64,000 nt of DNA from Acanthaster planci (taxonomy: Eukaryota > Echinodermata > Asteroidea > Valvatida > Acanthasteridae): NCBI RefSeq assembly GCF_001949145.1, contig NW_019091362.1, positions 8,953,472 through 9,017,471 on the forward strand, written 5' to 3'. Position numbers and translations under genes: made by a program. Position 1 is the stretch's first letter. Every line of letters begins with the position of its first letter. Under the pieces are notes generated by a model that had not been told where the DNA came from, made no database searches, and saw nothing but the letters and a program-made list of their open reading frames with translations. Shown piece after piece: positions 49,801-59,100 of this stretch.

Positions 49801-50846
49801 TGTAGTAACAGATGAGTCAGTAATTCTAATTTGTAAACTGGATCTTAAGCAACGAAACATTTTCATCTTATATGACTGTAAAATGTACAGTAAAGTTAAA
49901 AAGACACAAAGCACTCCTGTCTATGCATTTCCAAACCCTTCCAAATTTCCAAGACATCAGCCCTGGACACCCAAGACACTACTAGTACAACCCTGTGTAA
50001 AAGGTAAATGAAAGTAGGCCTACAAGTACCTAACAGAGTAATGATGAGCCCCTTCTTTGATTTGAGTGACCATCATTCCCTTTCCAATTTGGCCAACACA
50101 GCACACACACAACTGCACACAAACATTTCTATCAACAAACATTAAGGAAAACCCCAACTGTTTTTATGTTTTCACAAAGACAAAAAACACATTGTGAATG
50201 AGTTGCTCACCGCACGCCAGACACACCACACACAGATAACATGTCCTGTGTAATTCGTGCACTGTTTTCCACCTTTATTCCAAACCGAGATACAACCCGA
50301 AACCATTTTGTATTCAGAAGGCTGCCCCCCAAATGACACCCAAAATAACGACTTAATCCCGTCTTCCGAGATCCACCATCCGTGTGACAATCTCCGCGCA
50401 CATCTATAGAATCCCCCAGTCACAAAAATTAACCCCCATTTCCAGCCAACTTGGACGCAAAATGCAAAACCCGGGGAAGGGAAGGTGCGGGAATTCCGAG
50501 TATAAAATTATCCTACCTTCGTCAAACCTCCCCAAGCAGTGACTTTGCTGTACAGCAGATATAAATCCAATTCTTTGCCAGCAATTGTCGGCAAACGATA
50601 GAATGGTGTTCTACACAGACAAAAGAGAAAGAAAACAACGCACACTGAATAAGAGAGAACTTGTGGAGAACAATGGCATTGAAAAAAGTTAGTCCCGAAA
50701 TGATGAATAGAAAATCGAGAATGAAGTAGGGTGGGTAGCATTTTTCGGCTTTACCCTTTCGATGCATGAAACTGGCGAAGCTGGTTGACAAACGCCGTAC
50801 GCTCCTGCTCGTAACTAAACGGGTCTTTATCCAGGAATTTTGCCAT
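19537..50846 (-). CDS. ARID2: ARID2, AT-rich interaction domain protein of the PBAF chromatin remodeller (18 coding exons)
   Basis: ARID2 (BAF200) is the defining DNA-binding subunit of the nuclear PBAF form of SWI/SNF. Exons on the minus strand in order: 50755-50846, 50517-50610, 45827-45924, 36792-36925, 35856-36074, 34151-34288, 32703-32785, 31782-31940, 31142-31238, 30461-30670, 29784-29981, 29237-29330, 28830-28964, 24039-28418, 22686-22824, 21712-21891, 20508-20599, 19537-19678. All phases agree and sum to 6,684 bases (2,227 residues; vertebrate ARID2 is ~1,835). Domains: ARID (~10-105), armadillo-like (~150-500), RFX-type winged helix (~525-610), Q/S-rich, LIKQLL motif, two C2H2 fingers (~2037-2105), conserved C-terminal helix. 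The start is the first ATG after an in-frame stop. The family assignment rests on near-identical blocks such as [20 protein letters not shown] and AISNAEASTTLAKCLGELN. Confidence 0.93.
22825..24038. other. ARID2: ARID2 intron 14
   Basis: The 1.2-kb intron is largely occupied by an inverted-end mobile element at 22999-23424 (separate entry). No coding sequence of its own is supported; the open frame at 22918-23352 reads through the element. Confidence 0.6.
22999..23424. mobile_element. Non-autonomous DNA transposon (MITE-like), inverted TTTAACCCCTT ends
   Basis: The left end reads TTTAACCCCTTGACGATGGG and the right end, on the opposite strand, TTTTAACCCCTTCGCGCCGG. These are inverted termini sharing TTTAACCCCTT. 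The 425-bp interior is more GC-rich than the surrounding intron and has no transposase. A TTAA-like target is possible but not proven. Confidence 0.55.
24039..28418 (-). CDS. ARID2: ARID2 exon 14: 4.4-kb Q/S-rich exon with LIKQLL motif and first zinc-finger cysteines
   Basis: One 4,380-bp exon encodes the end of the RFX domain, a long Gln/Pro/Ser-rich disordered region, a polyglutamine tract (26442-26479), an LIKQLLQSG motif near 26,120-26,140 that vertebrate ARID2 also carries, and a Ser/Lys-rich block (KSEKKSKSKSHKSKKSSKKK). It then has an acidic SSEKSED region, a second Ser/Arg/Lys block with seven histidines (near 24,118-24,310), and ICCWRGCKR, the first Cys pair of zinc finger 1. The donor gtatgtg is at 24032-24038. 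This region is longer than its vertebrate counterpart and explains most of the extra length. Confidence 0.92.
26442..26479 (-). repeat. Polyglutamine-coding CAG/CAA tract
   Basis: Mixed CTG/TTG on the plus strand encodes about twelve consecutive glutamines in ARID2 exon 14. The CAG/CAA mixture suggests a tract less prone to expansion than pure CAG. Confidence 0.9.
28830..29330 (-). CDS. ARID2: ARID2 exons 12-13: start of the RFX-type winged-helix domain
   Basis: Exon 12 (29237-29330) ends in ENEKFTCQW and exon 13 (28830-28964) continues with LHSFYEADSEGSVSR, LDLYSDYLSACSK and VTSTNFATCIK. This is the RFX-type DNA-binding fold of ARID2. The domain finishes at the start of exon 14 with KMVFPAVSSQRV and VYIMGIRKRVLPLPF. 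Confidence 0.92.
29784..36925 (-). CDS. ARID2: ARID2 exons 4-11: linker and armadillo-like repeats
   Basis: These eight exons encode the helical scaffold between the ARID and RFX domains. Diagnostic stretches are [18 protein letters not shown] (exon 5), KRDFVTFWYDTVTDNDIREI (exon 6), LGLNDIEGQRILQ (exon 7), VAVILRNLSFEDHNK (exon 8), DPIDYRSTQLMFHTI (exon 9), VQLLLGALEVLLALSERGEV (exon 10) and LGAEAFVGIKIVDHAP (exon 11). Exon 5 has two possible donors 6 bp apart (low end 35856 or 35850); both keep the frame, so NAGNAG-like alternative splicing of two residues is possible. Confidence 0.9.
30762..30902. mobile_element. Foldback/MITE-like hairpin
   Basis: Imperfect inverted repeat: the arm GGCCAGTTTGTTTCACATGG at 30762-30803 is mirrored at 30861-30902 (GGCCTGTTTATTTTATGTGG on the opposite strand). 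Each arm is about 40 nt with roughly three quarters identity. It lies in ARID2 intron 9. Confidence 0.5.
30921..30953. repeat. Perfect 10-bp stem hairpin
   Basis: GGACACTCTT is followed 13 bases later by AAGAGTGTCC. It is a short palindrome in intronic sequence with no known role. Confidence 0.6.
31048..31071 (+). repeat. 24-bp direct repeat, copy 1
   Basis: AAAAAGAGTAGAACGATGCT followed by GTAA is found again at 33736-33759 in the same orientation, 2.7 kb away in another ARID2 intron. Confidence 0.85.
33007..33127 (+). repeat. Dispersed repeat, copy A
   Basis: It begins CAGTGCGACCCTAAAAATTT and contains AATCCTGTTGTCTTTTCA. A diverged copy is at 34552-34672. Both are in ARID2 introns, in the same orientation. 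Confidence 0.7.
33429..33450 (+). repeat. T-run/G-run homopolymer junction
   Basis: About nine T followed by about ten G. Similar T/G or C/A homopolymer junctions occur at about 39,507-39,516, 40,519-40,531 and 40,666-40,677, all in ARID2 introns. Confidence 0.7.
33736..33759 (+). repeat. 24-bp direct repeat, copy 2
   Basis: This is identical to the copy at 31048-31071. The flanks differ after the shared stretch, so it is likely the end of a dispersed repeat family. Confidence 0.85.
33852..34027. mobile_element. 176-bp MITE, Tc1/mariner-pogo type, with TA target duplication
   Basis: The terminal inverted repeats are nearly identical over 23 bp: CAGTCAAACTTCGTTAATAA on the left, and CAGTCAAACCTTGTTAATAA on the right when read on the minus strand. 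TA dinucleotides flank both sides (33850-33851 and 34028-34029). The CAGTCAAAC start with a TA duplication is the pattern of pogo/Tigger-like elements. There is no coding capacity. It lies in ARID2 intron 6. Confidence 0.8.
34552..34672 (+). repeat. Dispersed repeat, copy B
   Basis: CAGTGTGACCCTAAATTTTT and AAATCCTGTTGTCTTTTCA are shared with 33007-33127; the rest is diverged with small indels. Confidence 0.7.
37171..37280 (+). repeat. Short tandem minisatellite (GGATTTTGGAGGATT units)
   Basis: Three diverged copies of a ~40-bp unit starting GAGGATTTTGGAGGATT at about 37171, 37214 and 37255. Confidence 0.8.
37809..38868. mobile_element. Possible ~1.06-kb element with inverted GCTGCCAACTCT ends
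   Basis: The left end has TACATGTACAGTGCTGCCAA followed by CTCTGGA. The right end on the minus strand has TACATGCAGAGCTGCCAACT followed by CTCCTGGA. No transposase is recognisable inside. The inverted ends could instead be two independent copies of a short dispersed repeat. Confidence 0.35.
44572..44660 (+). mobile_element. tRNA-derived SINE fragment
   Basis: The segment has a tRNA-like head: GTGGTCAAGT / TTAGTTAAGA (A-box region), GTAACCAGG (anticodon arm-like), then GTGGGTTAGAGTC (degenerate B box at about 44626-44638) and closing pairs CCCACAG. It lies in ARID2 intron 3. No intact tRNA structure remains. Confidence 0.5.
45827..50846 (-). CDS. ARID2: ARID2 exons 1-3: ARID DNA-binding domain
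   Basis: Exons 50755-50846, 50517-50610 and 45827-45924 encode the ARID fold, which binds AT-rich DNA. Recognisable elements are FVNQLRQFHASKG (helix 1), PTIAGKELDLYLLYSKVTAW (helices 2-3, including the GKELDL-LY signature), GGLTKV, KWENLQEYF and SCGHAAFALRQFYVKYLE (the final ARID helix, continuing into exon 4). Phases are 2, 0 and 2. Intron 2 (45925-50516) and intron 3 (36926-45826) are the longest of the gene and carry most of the ACATGT repeats. Confidence 0.92.
45925..50516. other. ARID2: ARID2 intron 2
   Basis: This 4.6-kb intron has ACATGT repeats up to about 48.5 kb, the hairpin at 48206-48342, and otherwise unremarkable AT-rich sequence from 48.7 kb on. No exon is supported. Confidence 0.65.
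48206..48342. mobile_element. Foldback hairpin, ~137 bp
   Basis: The arm ATGTAACGTCCATGACAGCA (48206 to about 48252) is mirrored at about 48293-48342 (ATGTAATGTCCATGATGGTA on the minus strand), with GGGACCTGGC/GCCAGGTCCC exactly paired. The loop is about 40 nt and carries TACATGTACATGTA. It lies in ARID2 intron 2. Confidence 0.55.
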
Positions 50847-52974
50847 AATGTTGCCCCATGTACTCTCCAGCTCCAGCACCTTTAGGAGAATGAGTTCTGT
50901 TAGGTCATCTGTTAATGAATTTCCTGTATGCCAAGTGGCGCATCAGTTTAAATTTCCAACACCAATCTTGGCCACGGAGCTCCGTTCTGTGACAAAAAAA
51001 TCCACTTCTCGTGCACGTTGTACGTTCCTCCTTGTTGTTAAACCGCTAGCATAGGCTTTTTTCAACCCACAATTTTCCCCCCTTTTTTGCCGATTTCCTC
51101 AAAATTTTGCCGCAGGCATGAAAGGACAGTCCCTCCGCTCACCGACGGGCCGGTCAATTTCAAATTCAGAAGACACTTGGTGATGGAAAATAGCCCACGT
51201 AGTAGGGTTCAACTGTGTGAAGGAAAAGCGGTCCAAGAAATCCGTAACAAAAAGGACATAAATGAACATGCCGAAAATAGCAATGGCGCTAATAGGGGGT
51301 GCCACAATTGAGAATGCACTGAGCCAGTCCAGCAAATATGGCGGCGCCCGGGATATTCAAATTAGGTATGGAGCGCCAAAGTTTTTAAAATAATTTTTTT
51401 TAATGATAGATCAAATTCACCTCTTACACCATGACTTGGTTTCCTTCCGTCTGAATATTGTGAACATCTCTATATATTTCGACTGCAAGTGAGGCTCCAC
51501 GGGCATTTCTTCGAAAATGATCGAAACACTGAAAACAGAACTAGCAGGTAACAGTCGTTGGTTACTAACGCTAATGATAGTTTATGTTGGAATTATCAAG
51601 CTGCAGGTAAAACAATAACAAAAATAAAAGCACAAAATAAAAGAATTCTTGTTTACAAAAAAGCTTCAACTTCCATTTTGTGTCCAACTCGAATTTGAGC
51701 AAACATCAGGGACACATGGACAAGAAAAAAAATCAATCGGAGAAGAACCAGAATGAATGGATATGTATCTTTTATGTTTCGGCAACGGCTCCAAAATTGT
51801 TTCACTTGGAATCTGTACATTTAGGTCAGCCCCACTGCAGGTGATCAGTGAAGTAAACTAAGGCTACTAGTACGACAACAAATTTTAAGAAAATGGAAAC
51901 TTTTGATTTTAACAGTAAATCGACCAACCACAGGCATTCCTGTTCTTGTGTGAATAAAACAGTGTACCTTGCCAGCCCAAGCGGCCCTTTTCACTTGTAA
52001 GTAAATGGATGATTCGAACTGCATGCCAAAATCTAAAAGACCTCCTTTCCCCAACGATTTGGTATAAATGAGTATTGAAATCATATATCCCTTTATATTT
52101 AAACAGGAAGAATCACCATCATGTAAAGCAATCATTTTGCACTAACTGAGCCAGCTTAAGGCAATGGCTTGCCTGTTTTCTGACAGCCATACTCAAAAAA
52201 TTGTACTCCCATCTTTAGCATAACGACCTCGATCTATTTTATTCTTGATGAAAAACGGACTGAAATACGAAGCTACTTTTGAACGTCCAGTAAATATGTT
52301 CACTTTTTCTGATATGCTCACCAACTCAGTCTTCGAAATTTCTCCCCGAAACAAACCACAGAATAAAGTAAACATCCCACATCTTAATAGACGGTACACA
52401 GTACGGTACGCGCGCGAGGCACTCATGCATAACCACTTCTTATGCAAATTGTGCGCCACGTGCTTTCCGCCGGTTGTAAACAAACCACGATGATTCACCC
52501 CTAGTGGCCATGTGTGTGTGATTGTACGTACACTGTACGTACTGTACTGTACATCTACTGTACATGTACGGTACATACATGTCAGAGTCAGTGAATGATG
52601 CATGCAGTGGACCTTGTGATTTTTGTACTACGGGAGAAGTCTTCCCTTGAAGGTGGACGATTTAAAGTTGGCGCTAAAAAACGCGCTCTGCACACACGCC
52701 ATGCCGCACCGTGCGTGCGTTCGACCAGGCACCACGGTCGCTGTCGTAACTCCGGTTCGTTCGTCAAACACAACGCCGATTGCGGTACGGTGCGTGGTGC
52801 GGATCTGGAGCAGTCACCTCCCAGTTACTGGTGCGGCAACAGGCATAGTTCATTTGGCTTCTACCTCTGGTGACTTACGCTCTACCTTGACGAGGCCTCA
52901 AGAATCGTGGATCAGAACTTTGTCGATTTTTCGCAGCATCCCGTCTTTGCCGCCGTTTCCAAAGTTCCTCCAAT
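50847..52974. promoter_or_regulatory. Head-to-head intergenic region between ARID2 and the lipase gene
   Basis: The 2.1 kb separates two divergently oriented start codons, so both promoters must lie here. A GC-rich patch with ATATGGCGGCGCCCGGG at about 51335-51352 contains an ATGGCGGC core like a YY1 site, often found near start sites of housekeeping genes, and could mark the ARID2 start region. GTAC-rich simple sequence lies at 52,520-52,585. A hydrophobic minus-strand open frame (51099-51335) is discussed in findings. Confidence 0.4.
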
Positions 52975-53103
52975 ATGTCTCAAGTTTCAGTCCTCGGCAT
53001 CTTCTTCTTGTTGGCTCTTGTGTGCAGCGGGGACGCATGGATGGACTGGTTTTGGAACTGGAACTCCAGCGAAGGGGTCGACCCAGACGTGAAAAGGAAC
53101 GCG
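52975..53103 (+). CDS. Lipase exon 1: signal peptide
   Basis: 43 codons from ATG 52975 to the donor gtaggt, phase 0. It encodes a hydrophobic leader followed by a Trp-rich stretch ([11 protein letters not shown]) before the mature domain, which is not typical of mammalian acid lipases. Confidence 0.85.
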
Positions 53104-56100
53104 GTAGGTTTGATCAACTATGTCAACTTACGTTTTATGTTACTTTTCGTTAGCACTCCATAATTCCTGACATTATTATTTTTGCATCACACAATATGTC
53201 TTATTATTTGGCTTTGAAAGTGTTCCGTACACCATGTACACCCACATGTAAAGGGACATCACTTGACAGCCTGTACTGTACACAAACCCTATAAACAGAT
53301 GACCATGATAAGACTGGTCTGAAAAATTGTGTATTTTCTTAGTAAATGCTTTGATGTTTTCCCTGGTTGACGTTTTGGGATATGTATCATATGATATGAT
53401 ACGTGATCTACCATTGTCAGGGAAAAGGTAGTGATGTCCGTAGGAATACGGAACTCTTCCCTTTCCCCTTGGGAGTTTCTGATTTTAAAACAAGCCAGCA
53501 TGTTTACTGAGTAGTGAATTGGTCGATGCCTTCTTTTAATGTATCACGACAGAGGGGTGAGTTGTTGCTCAGAAAAGTAATTCAAAAAGTTTTGATTTCT
53601 AGTAGGCCTTCTTCATGTACATGTACATCTAGTGATTCTGTCAGTGACAACACAGATCATTTTTAAAGTGTGGGAAAAAGTTCCATAGACATCACTTATT
53701 TAATTTGTCTCTATGGTAAATCGACCATTGGGAATCAATAACATGTCCTCAAAAGTCCAAGGCAGCGAAGAAAATATCGACATATTTACTTGGAGGACAT
53801 AATTTTTTAGACCAGCCTCATAGTGATTGTGCACAGGGTGTCAGTTAAGTATGGAACTTTTATAAAATGTTTTCCAGAGTTTAATTTCAAAAAGCTTATT
53901 ATAATTGATAAATCATGCAACTTCCCACGACATGTTCTCCTTGACCTCTCATATGTCTAACTTTTTAACCAGACTCTCAATTACGATTCCTTGAGGCCTC
54001 ATGCTGAGTAGACTGCCATATTTTTGTTATGCAAGGCAGTTGACCTTTCAAGCTGGAGGGGGAAACATCGAGAAATGAGAATGCTTGCAAGTTTGCCACT
54101 TACATTCTCTGATATGACAATGCTAATTTATCTCATTTTGGAGTGGTGATGAGAAAGGTATTCAGTTAATATCACTGATCTTTAATTTTTGATGAGGAAA
54201 AGGTCCCAATTCTGGTCAATATCTTGCCCAGACAATTGTACGTCCTTTTCTAGCCCCCTCTCCACAGGACTAGCGGGTTTCATAGGGCACAAAGTAAACT
54301 GAGTGTGGTGGAGCCTGTATTTGTGAATTAATTTGTTTGTTTTTCTTTTTTGAAGCCAGTTTATTTTGTGAACTTTTCTTTGGGGCGAGTACCAGGAGAA
54401 AAGAAGGCAAAGTTGGTGACGGATTACACAGCCCAAACCTTCCTCAAGAAAGGTTGCCTCTTGATTCCCCTGAAACTACCACCACCCTTCGTACTAACTG
54501 CTAGGAATTCACCTGCTGACTTTAAATGGATGAGCCCCACCTTGGCCACCTGTCGCAAGAATTTAGTTTATACAGTCTTGCTGAAATTTTACCCCCACCT
54601 GAGCATCCTGAAGGTTGGCAAACTAAATCCTAATTATCCCTCTCCCACCTTCCCTGCATTGGTAGAGAAATACAACAAAGAATTGGCCACCGCCATGGTT
54701 GTTTATATTTGGATTTTCCTGGCCAGGTGTTCTGCGTCTAGGATATATCACCATATTTTCGCAACACAACTTTTGCCTATTGTACTATGTTCTGTGCAAA
54801 ATTGTGTTTAACTTTGATTTTGTTTGAACTTTGTTGTACATATGGATTGTACCTCTAATTGAAAAGCTACCGAGCCCATACAGAGCAGTCTTTGAGTCTT
54901 GACACACCGGTACATACAGACCAAAATCAGGTTTTCCCACTGCCTTTGGGTAGAGAAAAAGTAGTTTATGGCAATTTGATGTTTGGGTAATTTCAACATG
55001 TAGGACCAGTCCTGCTTCTTAATTCAAACAAACGCTTAAGTGCACTGTGATCATTGTATATATCCTTCTGAACTTTCGTTTTGTGAATGTCTGCTGCTTG
55101 TTTGCAGGGGACAACTTCGTGCTCTGACTAACAGTGCCATGTATGTAATCTTCACAACTCAATGACATGCATATTGATAAAATAAAAATAAATGGGTTCT
55201 GTGGAATCAGTTTTGATTTAATTGGCTACAGATTCAGAGTCCTTTCACTGTAGTCCAGCCAATGCAGGCGGGGGTCCCCGAAAGAGCCAATCTCAGCACT
55301 TGTTCGAGCATTTTTGCAATACCAAAGGTGTACTTTCACTACCAATTTGACATAGAGGAGGGCATGAGCTTACTTTATTCCAAGGCCAAACCTGTTATTG
55401 TGTGGGGTTGGGTTTAAATTGATTTAGTCAGGCATGCAAGTGGAGCAAACACAGAGTGATTGAAATCACAGACTGAACTTGATACCAGAAAAATTAGGTT
55501 CTCAACTGAAGAAAGCATATAACCGAAGAGCCAGCCAATATGTTATTTCCATATACCAGTTAAGGAGAAACATACTCTGTCTAAAATAGGACATGTCCTT
55601 CTACCACTACCAGCAGAAAGTTTAGAATGCTTGTCATAGTCCTCACCTAAAGTGAAGGGTAATTATCAGTTTGATTGTGTGAAACTTGTGTTCAAAATGG
55701 TAGTGTTAAAAATCATTGATTTTGTTTGTTGCTCTTACTTTGGGAAGGGAAGAACTGACTTCCCTAGAAAAAAAATGCTAATTCTCACAGTGGTACATGT
55801 TCAATTTGATATTTTGTGTACATAACAAAATAAAAATTTGGAAAGAAGATAAAAGTATTTAGAAACTAAACTTTAAAATGCCTCACTTGATATACAAAGA
55901 CTGCTTGGAACACATGCATGTATACATGTACCAACAGCAAGAAACAGCGGAAAAGTGAACAAAGATGGGTACAAATTTACTACGTGTATTAAACGCATAA
56001 ATGCCCTGTGATTTCATTTCTCAAGATCATGGACATGAGGGAGGAGTGCTCAGAAATTCACCTTTAACACAAATGTGAAAGTGTTGGCAGTTACAGAGCA

Positions 56101-59100
56101 AGGGGCAGGTGCAGAAAGTGGAACTCCTTGGAGTTCTCAGTAAAAACAACAAACACTGGAGACCTACAGTGGCAACTGGCCTATAGGGCTAGTGGGTATC
56201 AACATATGGACCTCCGTAGAGTCCTATAGGCTGTACAGTACAAGTGTTGCTCTATATGGTACATTTGACATGTTTGGAATACTGTATACATATCCTTGAA
56301 TTTTATGTTCACCCACCTATGAGAGAGTGCATCTGTTCCAAGCCAAAACCATATTGCATTGGTTAAAAGACACCAAACCAAAGGATGTGCCACTTTTATT
56401 TGGGATTCTAATCTGTGTCTCCAGTAATTCAGAGATCATCCTGGTTTGTGGAATGCAGTTTTTTACTACAAATTTTAAAAATCACCCTTGTGTTTCAATT
56501 AATTTGATTTAAGGTTTTTTTTTAGTTTTGTTATCTTCAATCGTAATCAGACATGCAACTTTTCCTCAGTCAGCTGGTTTCCTTGTTTTTCACTTCTCAC
56601 TCCTGCCATTAAATATTGAAAAACATTCTACAAAGTCTAGTACAGATTTGAATTTCGTTGTTTTTGTCAAAGTCCAGATTTCATGCATGGAGAATTTGAC
56701 GATTTTTTCATGTTTTTAGTTTTTCAGATTTTCATGTACCGTTATTCAAAACTGTGATGTCATTTTAGGTATCATAAAACCTCATGTCTTACTAATTTGT
56801 GGAAAAATGACAGCTTGAATCGTTTATATTTTTCCAGCCTTAATCTCCTTTTCCTTGTTGATTCATTGTTATGGAAGTACCTGAAAATAGGCCCAAAAGT
56901 CGCCCCTAGCTTTGTCAGAAATATTTTCCATTAGCAAATTTTGGGTTCACAATTTGAACAGAAAAACATAGAAACCGAACAGTGTCTTCCCTAAATGGCA
57001 TCATAGCAACAGCGCTCTCTGATATCTGGAAATACATACAAATTCTTTGTATGTGGTTTTGTGACTCGTGAACAGAGCGAGCTAATCACCAGCAAAGGTT
57101 ACCCTTGTGAGGAGCACTACGTAACCACTGCTGATGGCTTCATCCTGGGCCTGCAGCGCATCCCCCACGGCCGCAATGAAACAGCAGACCCATTGCCCTT
57201 GACCAACCAGACTGCCAATGCCACCAACCAGGAAACCAAGAAGCGACCTGTGGTCTTCCTCCAGCATGGCTTGCTGTGCTCCTCCACCAATTGGCTGACC
57301 AACCTGGCCAATGAGAGCTTTGCCTACATCCTGGCTGATGCCGGGTTTGATGTGTGGCTGGGCAATGTGAGAGGGAATGTCTACTCCAAGCGACACACCC
57401 ACCTGAGTCCAGACTCGGATGAGTTCTGGGATTGGAGGTCTGTTGCTCAATTGATTTATGGTCCTTTCACATTGAAAAGTGTCCAGGGAAGCCCAATTGT
57501 AGCTGGTTCCTGCCTTCTCTAAACTGGCCAACTCATGCTAAGCTGATTACCCAAATGACTAGCTAGTACTTATTTGCTACTTCACTGATTGGCTGGTTGG
57601 CCATTATCACATGTCTCACTTGTTGGATGACTTGGCATGGGCTCCCTGAGGACTAGGCTGAAGAGAGGGCTGGATGAGGTATGACTGGAATATAAGCACT
57701 GCAGGTGTAACTGCCTTTATTTGATTGGATGGTTTAATGGTCAGCAGGACAATTGCTTGAAGGTCTATTGGACTGTTGTCAAGATTCTAACTTTATAATG
57801 AGAAATCTGGGGGTTGGGGCTGCTTTAGAAGAACTGGCTGTATAGATAACCAAGTTATAGGTAAGGGAACACAAATGGTTACATTTTGATAGACAAGCAA
57901 GCTTGACTATTAATTTATGTGTACTTGTAATTTTGCTTAAGGGTGTAATAAAAGTGTTCATGCTGACATTTGGTGAGAAAGAATAATTGAGTAAATAAAT
58001 TCAGATTTACATGTAAGACATATTTTTGGGTGCAGCTGGGATCAAATGGCCGAGTTTGATCTGCCAGCCATGGTCGACCTGGCCCTGGAGGTTAGTGGTC
58101 AAGATCAGCTGTATTATGTTGGACACTCCCAGGGGTCACTCATGGCATTTGCTGAACTGTCCAGGAACAAAGAACTGGAGAAGAAGGTAAAGTCTAGAAG
58201 GTAGACTGGGAGGTTGAAGTTTTAGAAAATAGTTTTGCCATGTGAATAAAGCAGAAAACAGCAGGAAGAGAAGATTCGCCTAAATCAGATTGAAACCTCT
58301 AGCTTTGTTGTTTTTCTGTTGGTTAAGTATCCCTCCCCTTTCCCTGTATTTCTTCTCTAACACAGTTGTGCTCAGAAGAAACCTGGAATACTGCCTTTAA
58401 TAAACTTTTGTTTGGGCTTTGTTCACATTATAGATAAAAATGTTCTTTGCCCTTGGCCCAGTGACAACCGTTGGTCACATGACAAGTCCCCTGAGGTACC
58501 TGTCAACTTTTGTTCCCGAAATTGAGGTAACTGAACATAAGAACGTACAGTACTTGTAAATTAAATGTGCTAACTTAAGCATTATGGATCCTTTAAGTGT
58601 AATGGTTTCTTCCACAATTAATTAAATTCCTGCACTTGTTTTCTGATAGTCGTTGGAATTTTAAATCCAGGAGTAATGAAAATCGGACTATATTTCTCTC
58701 TAACCACATCCAGTTGCACTTTGAATACAGAGTATTTGACAGAAGCCAGCTTAAAACAAACATCCATTTTTAAGTTTGGTAAAAGGATGAAAACAACTTT
58801 CAATTTCCAAGCTTCCTGTGGGGCTATGGTATATGTCTTCTGGTTAGAAAATAAGAAACACCCTTTTTAACTTTACAACTTGTTTTGGTTTGGATGAATG
58901 ACTCTTATGGTTACGAAAACAACCGACACATTGACGGAAATGACAGTTCTTGCTGCACATACTCGGAGTGAGAGACTTCATGCCATCGTCCAAGATCACC
59001 CAGTGGCTGGCAGCCGACATCTGCTCCAGCTCAACTGATATATGGTGCGAAAACATCGTCTTCGTTCTTTGCGGCTTTGACAGGGCTAATCTGAATGAGG

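Noticed and set aside
54350-54811. 153-codon plus-strand open frame in lipase intron 1
   Set aside because: No recognisable similarity, no splice consistency with lipase exons, and ordinary AT-rich composition; most likely chance.
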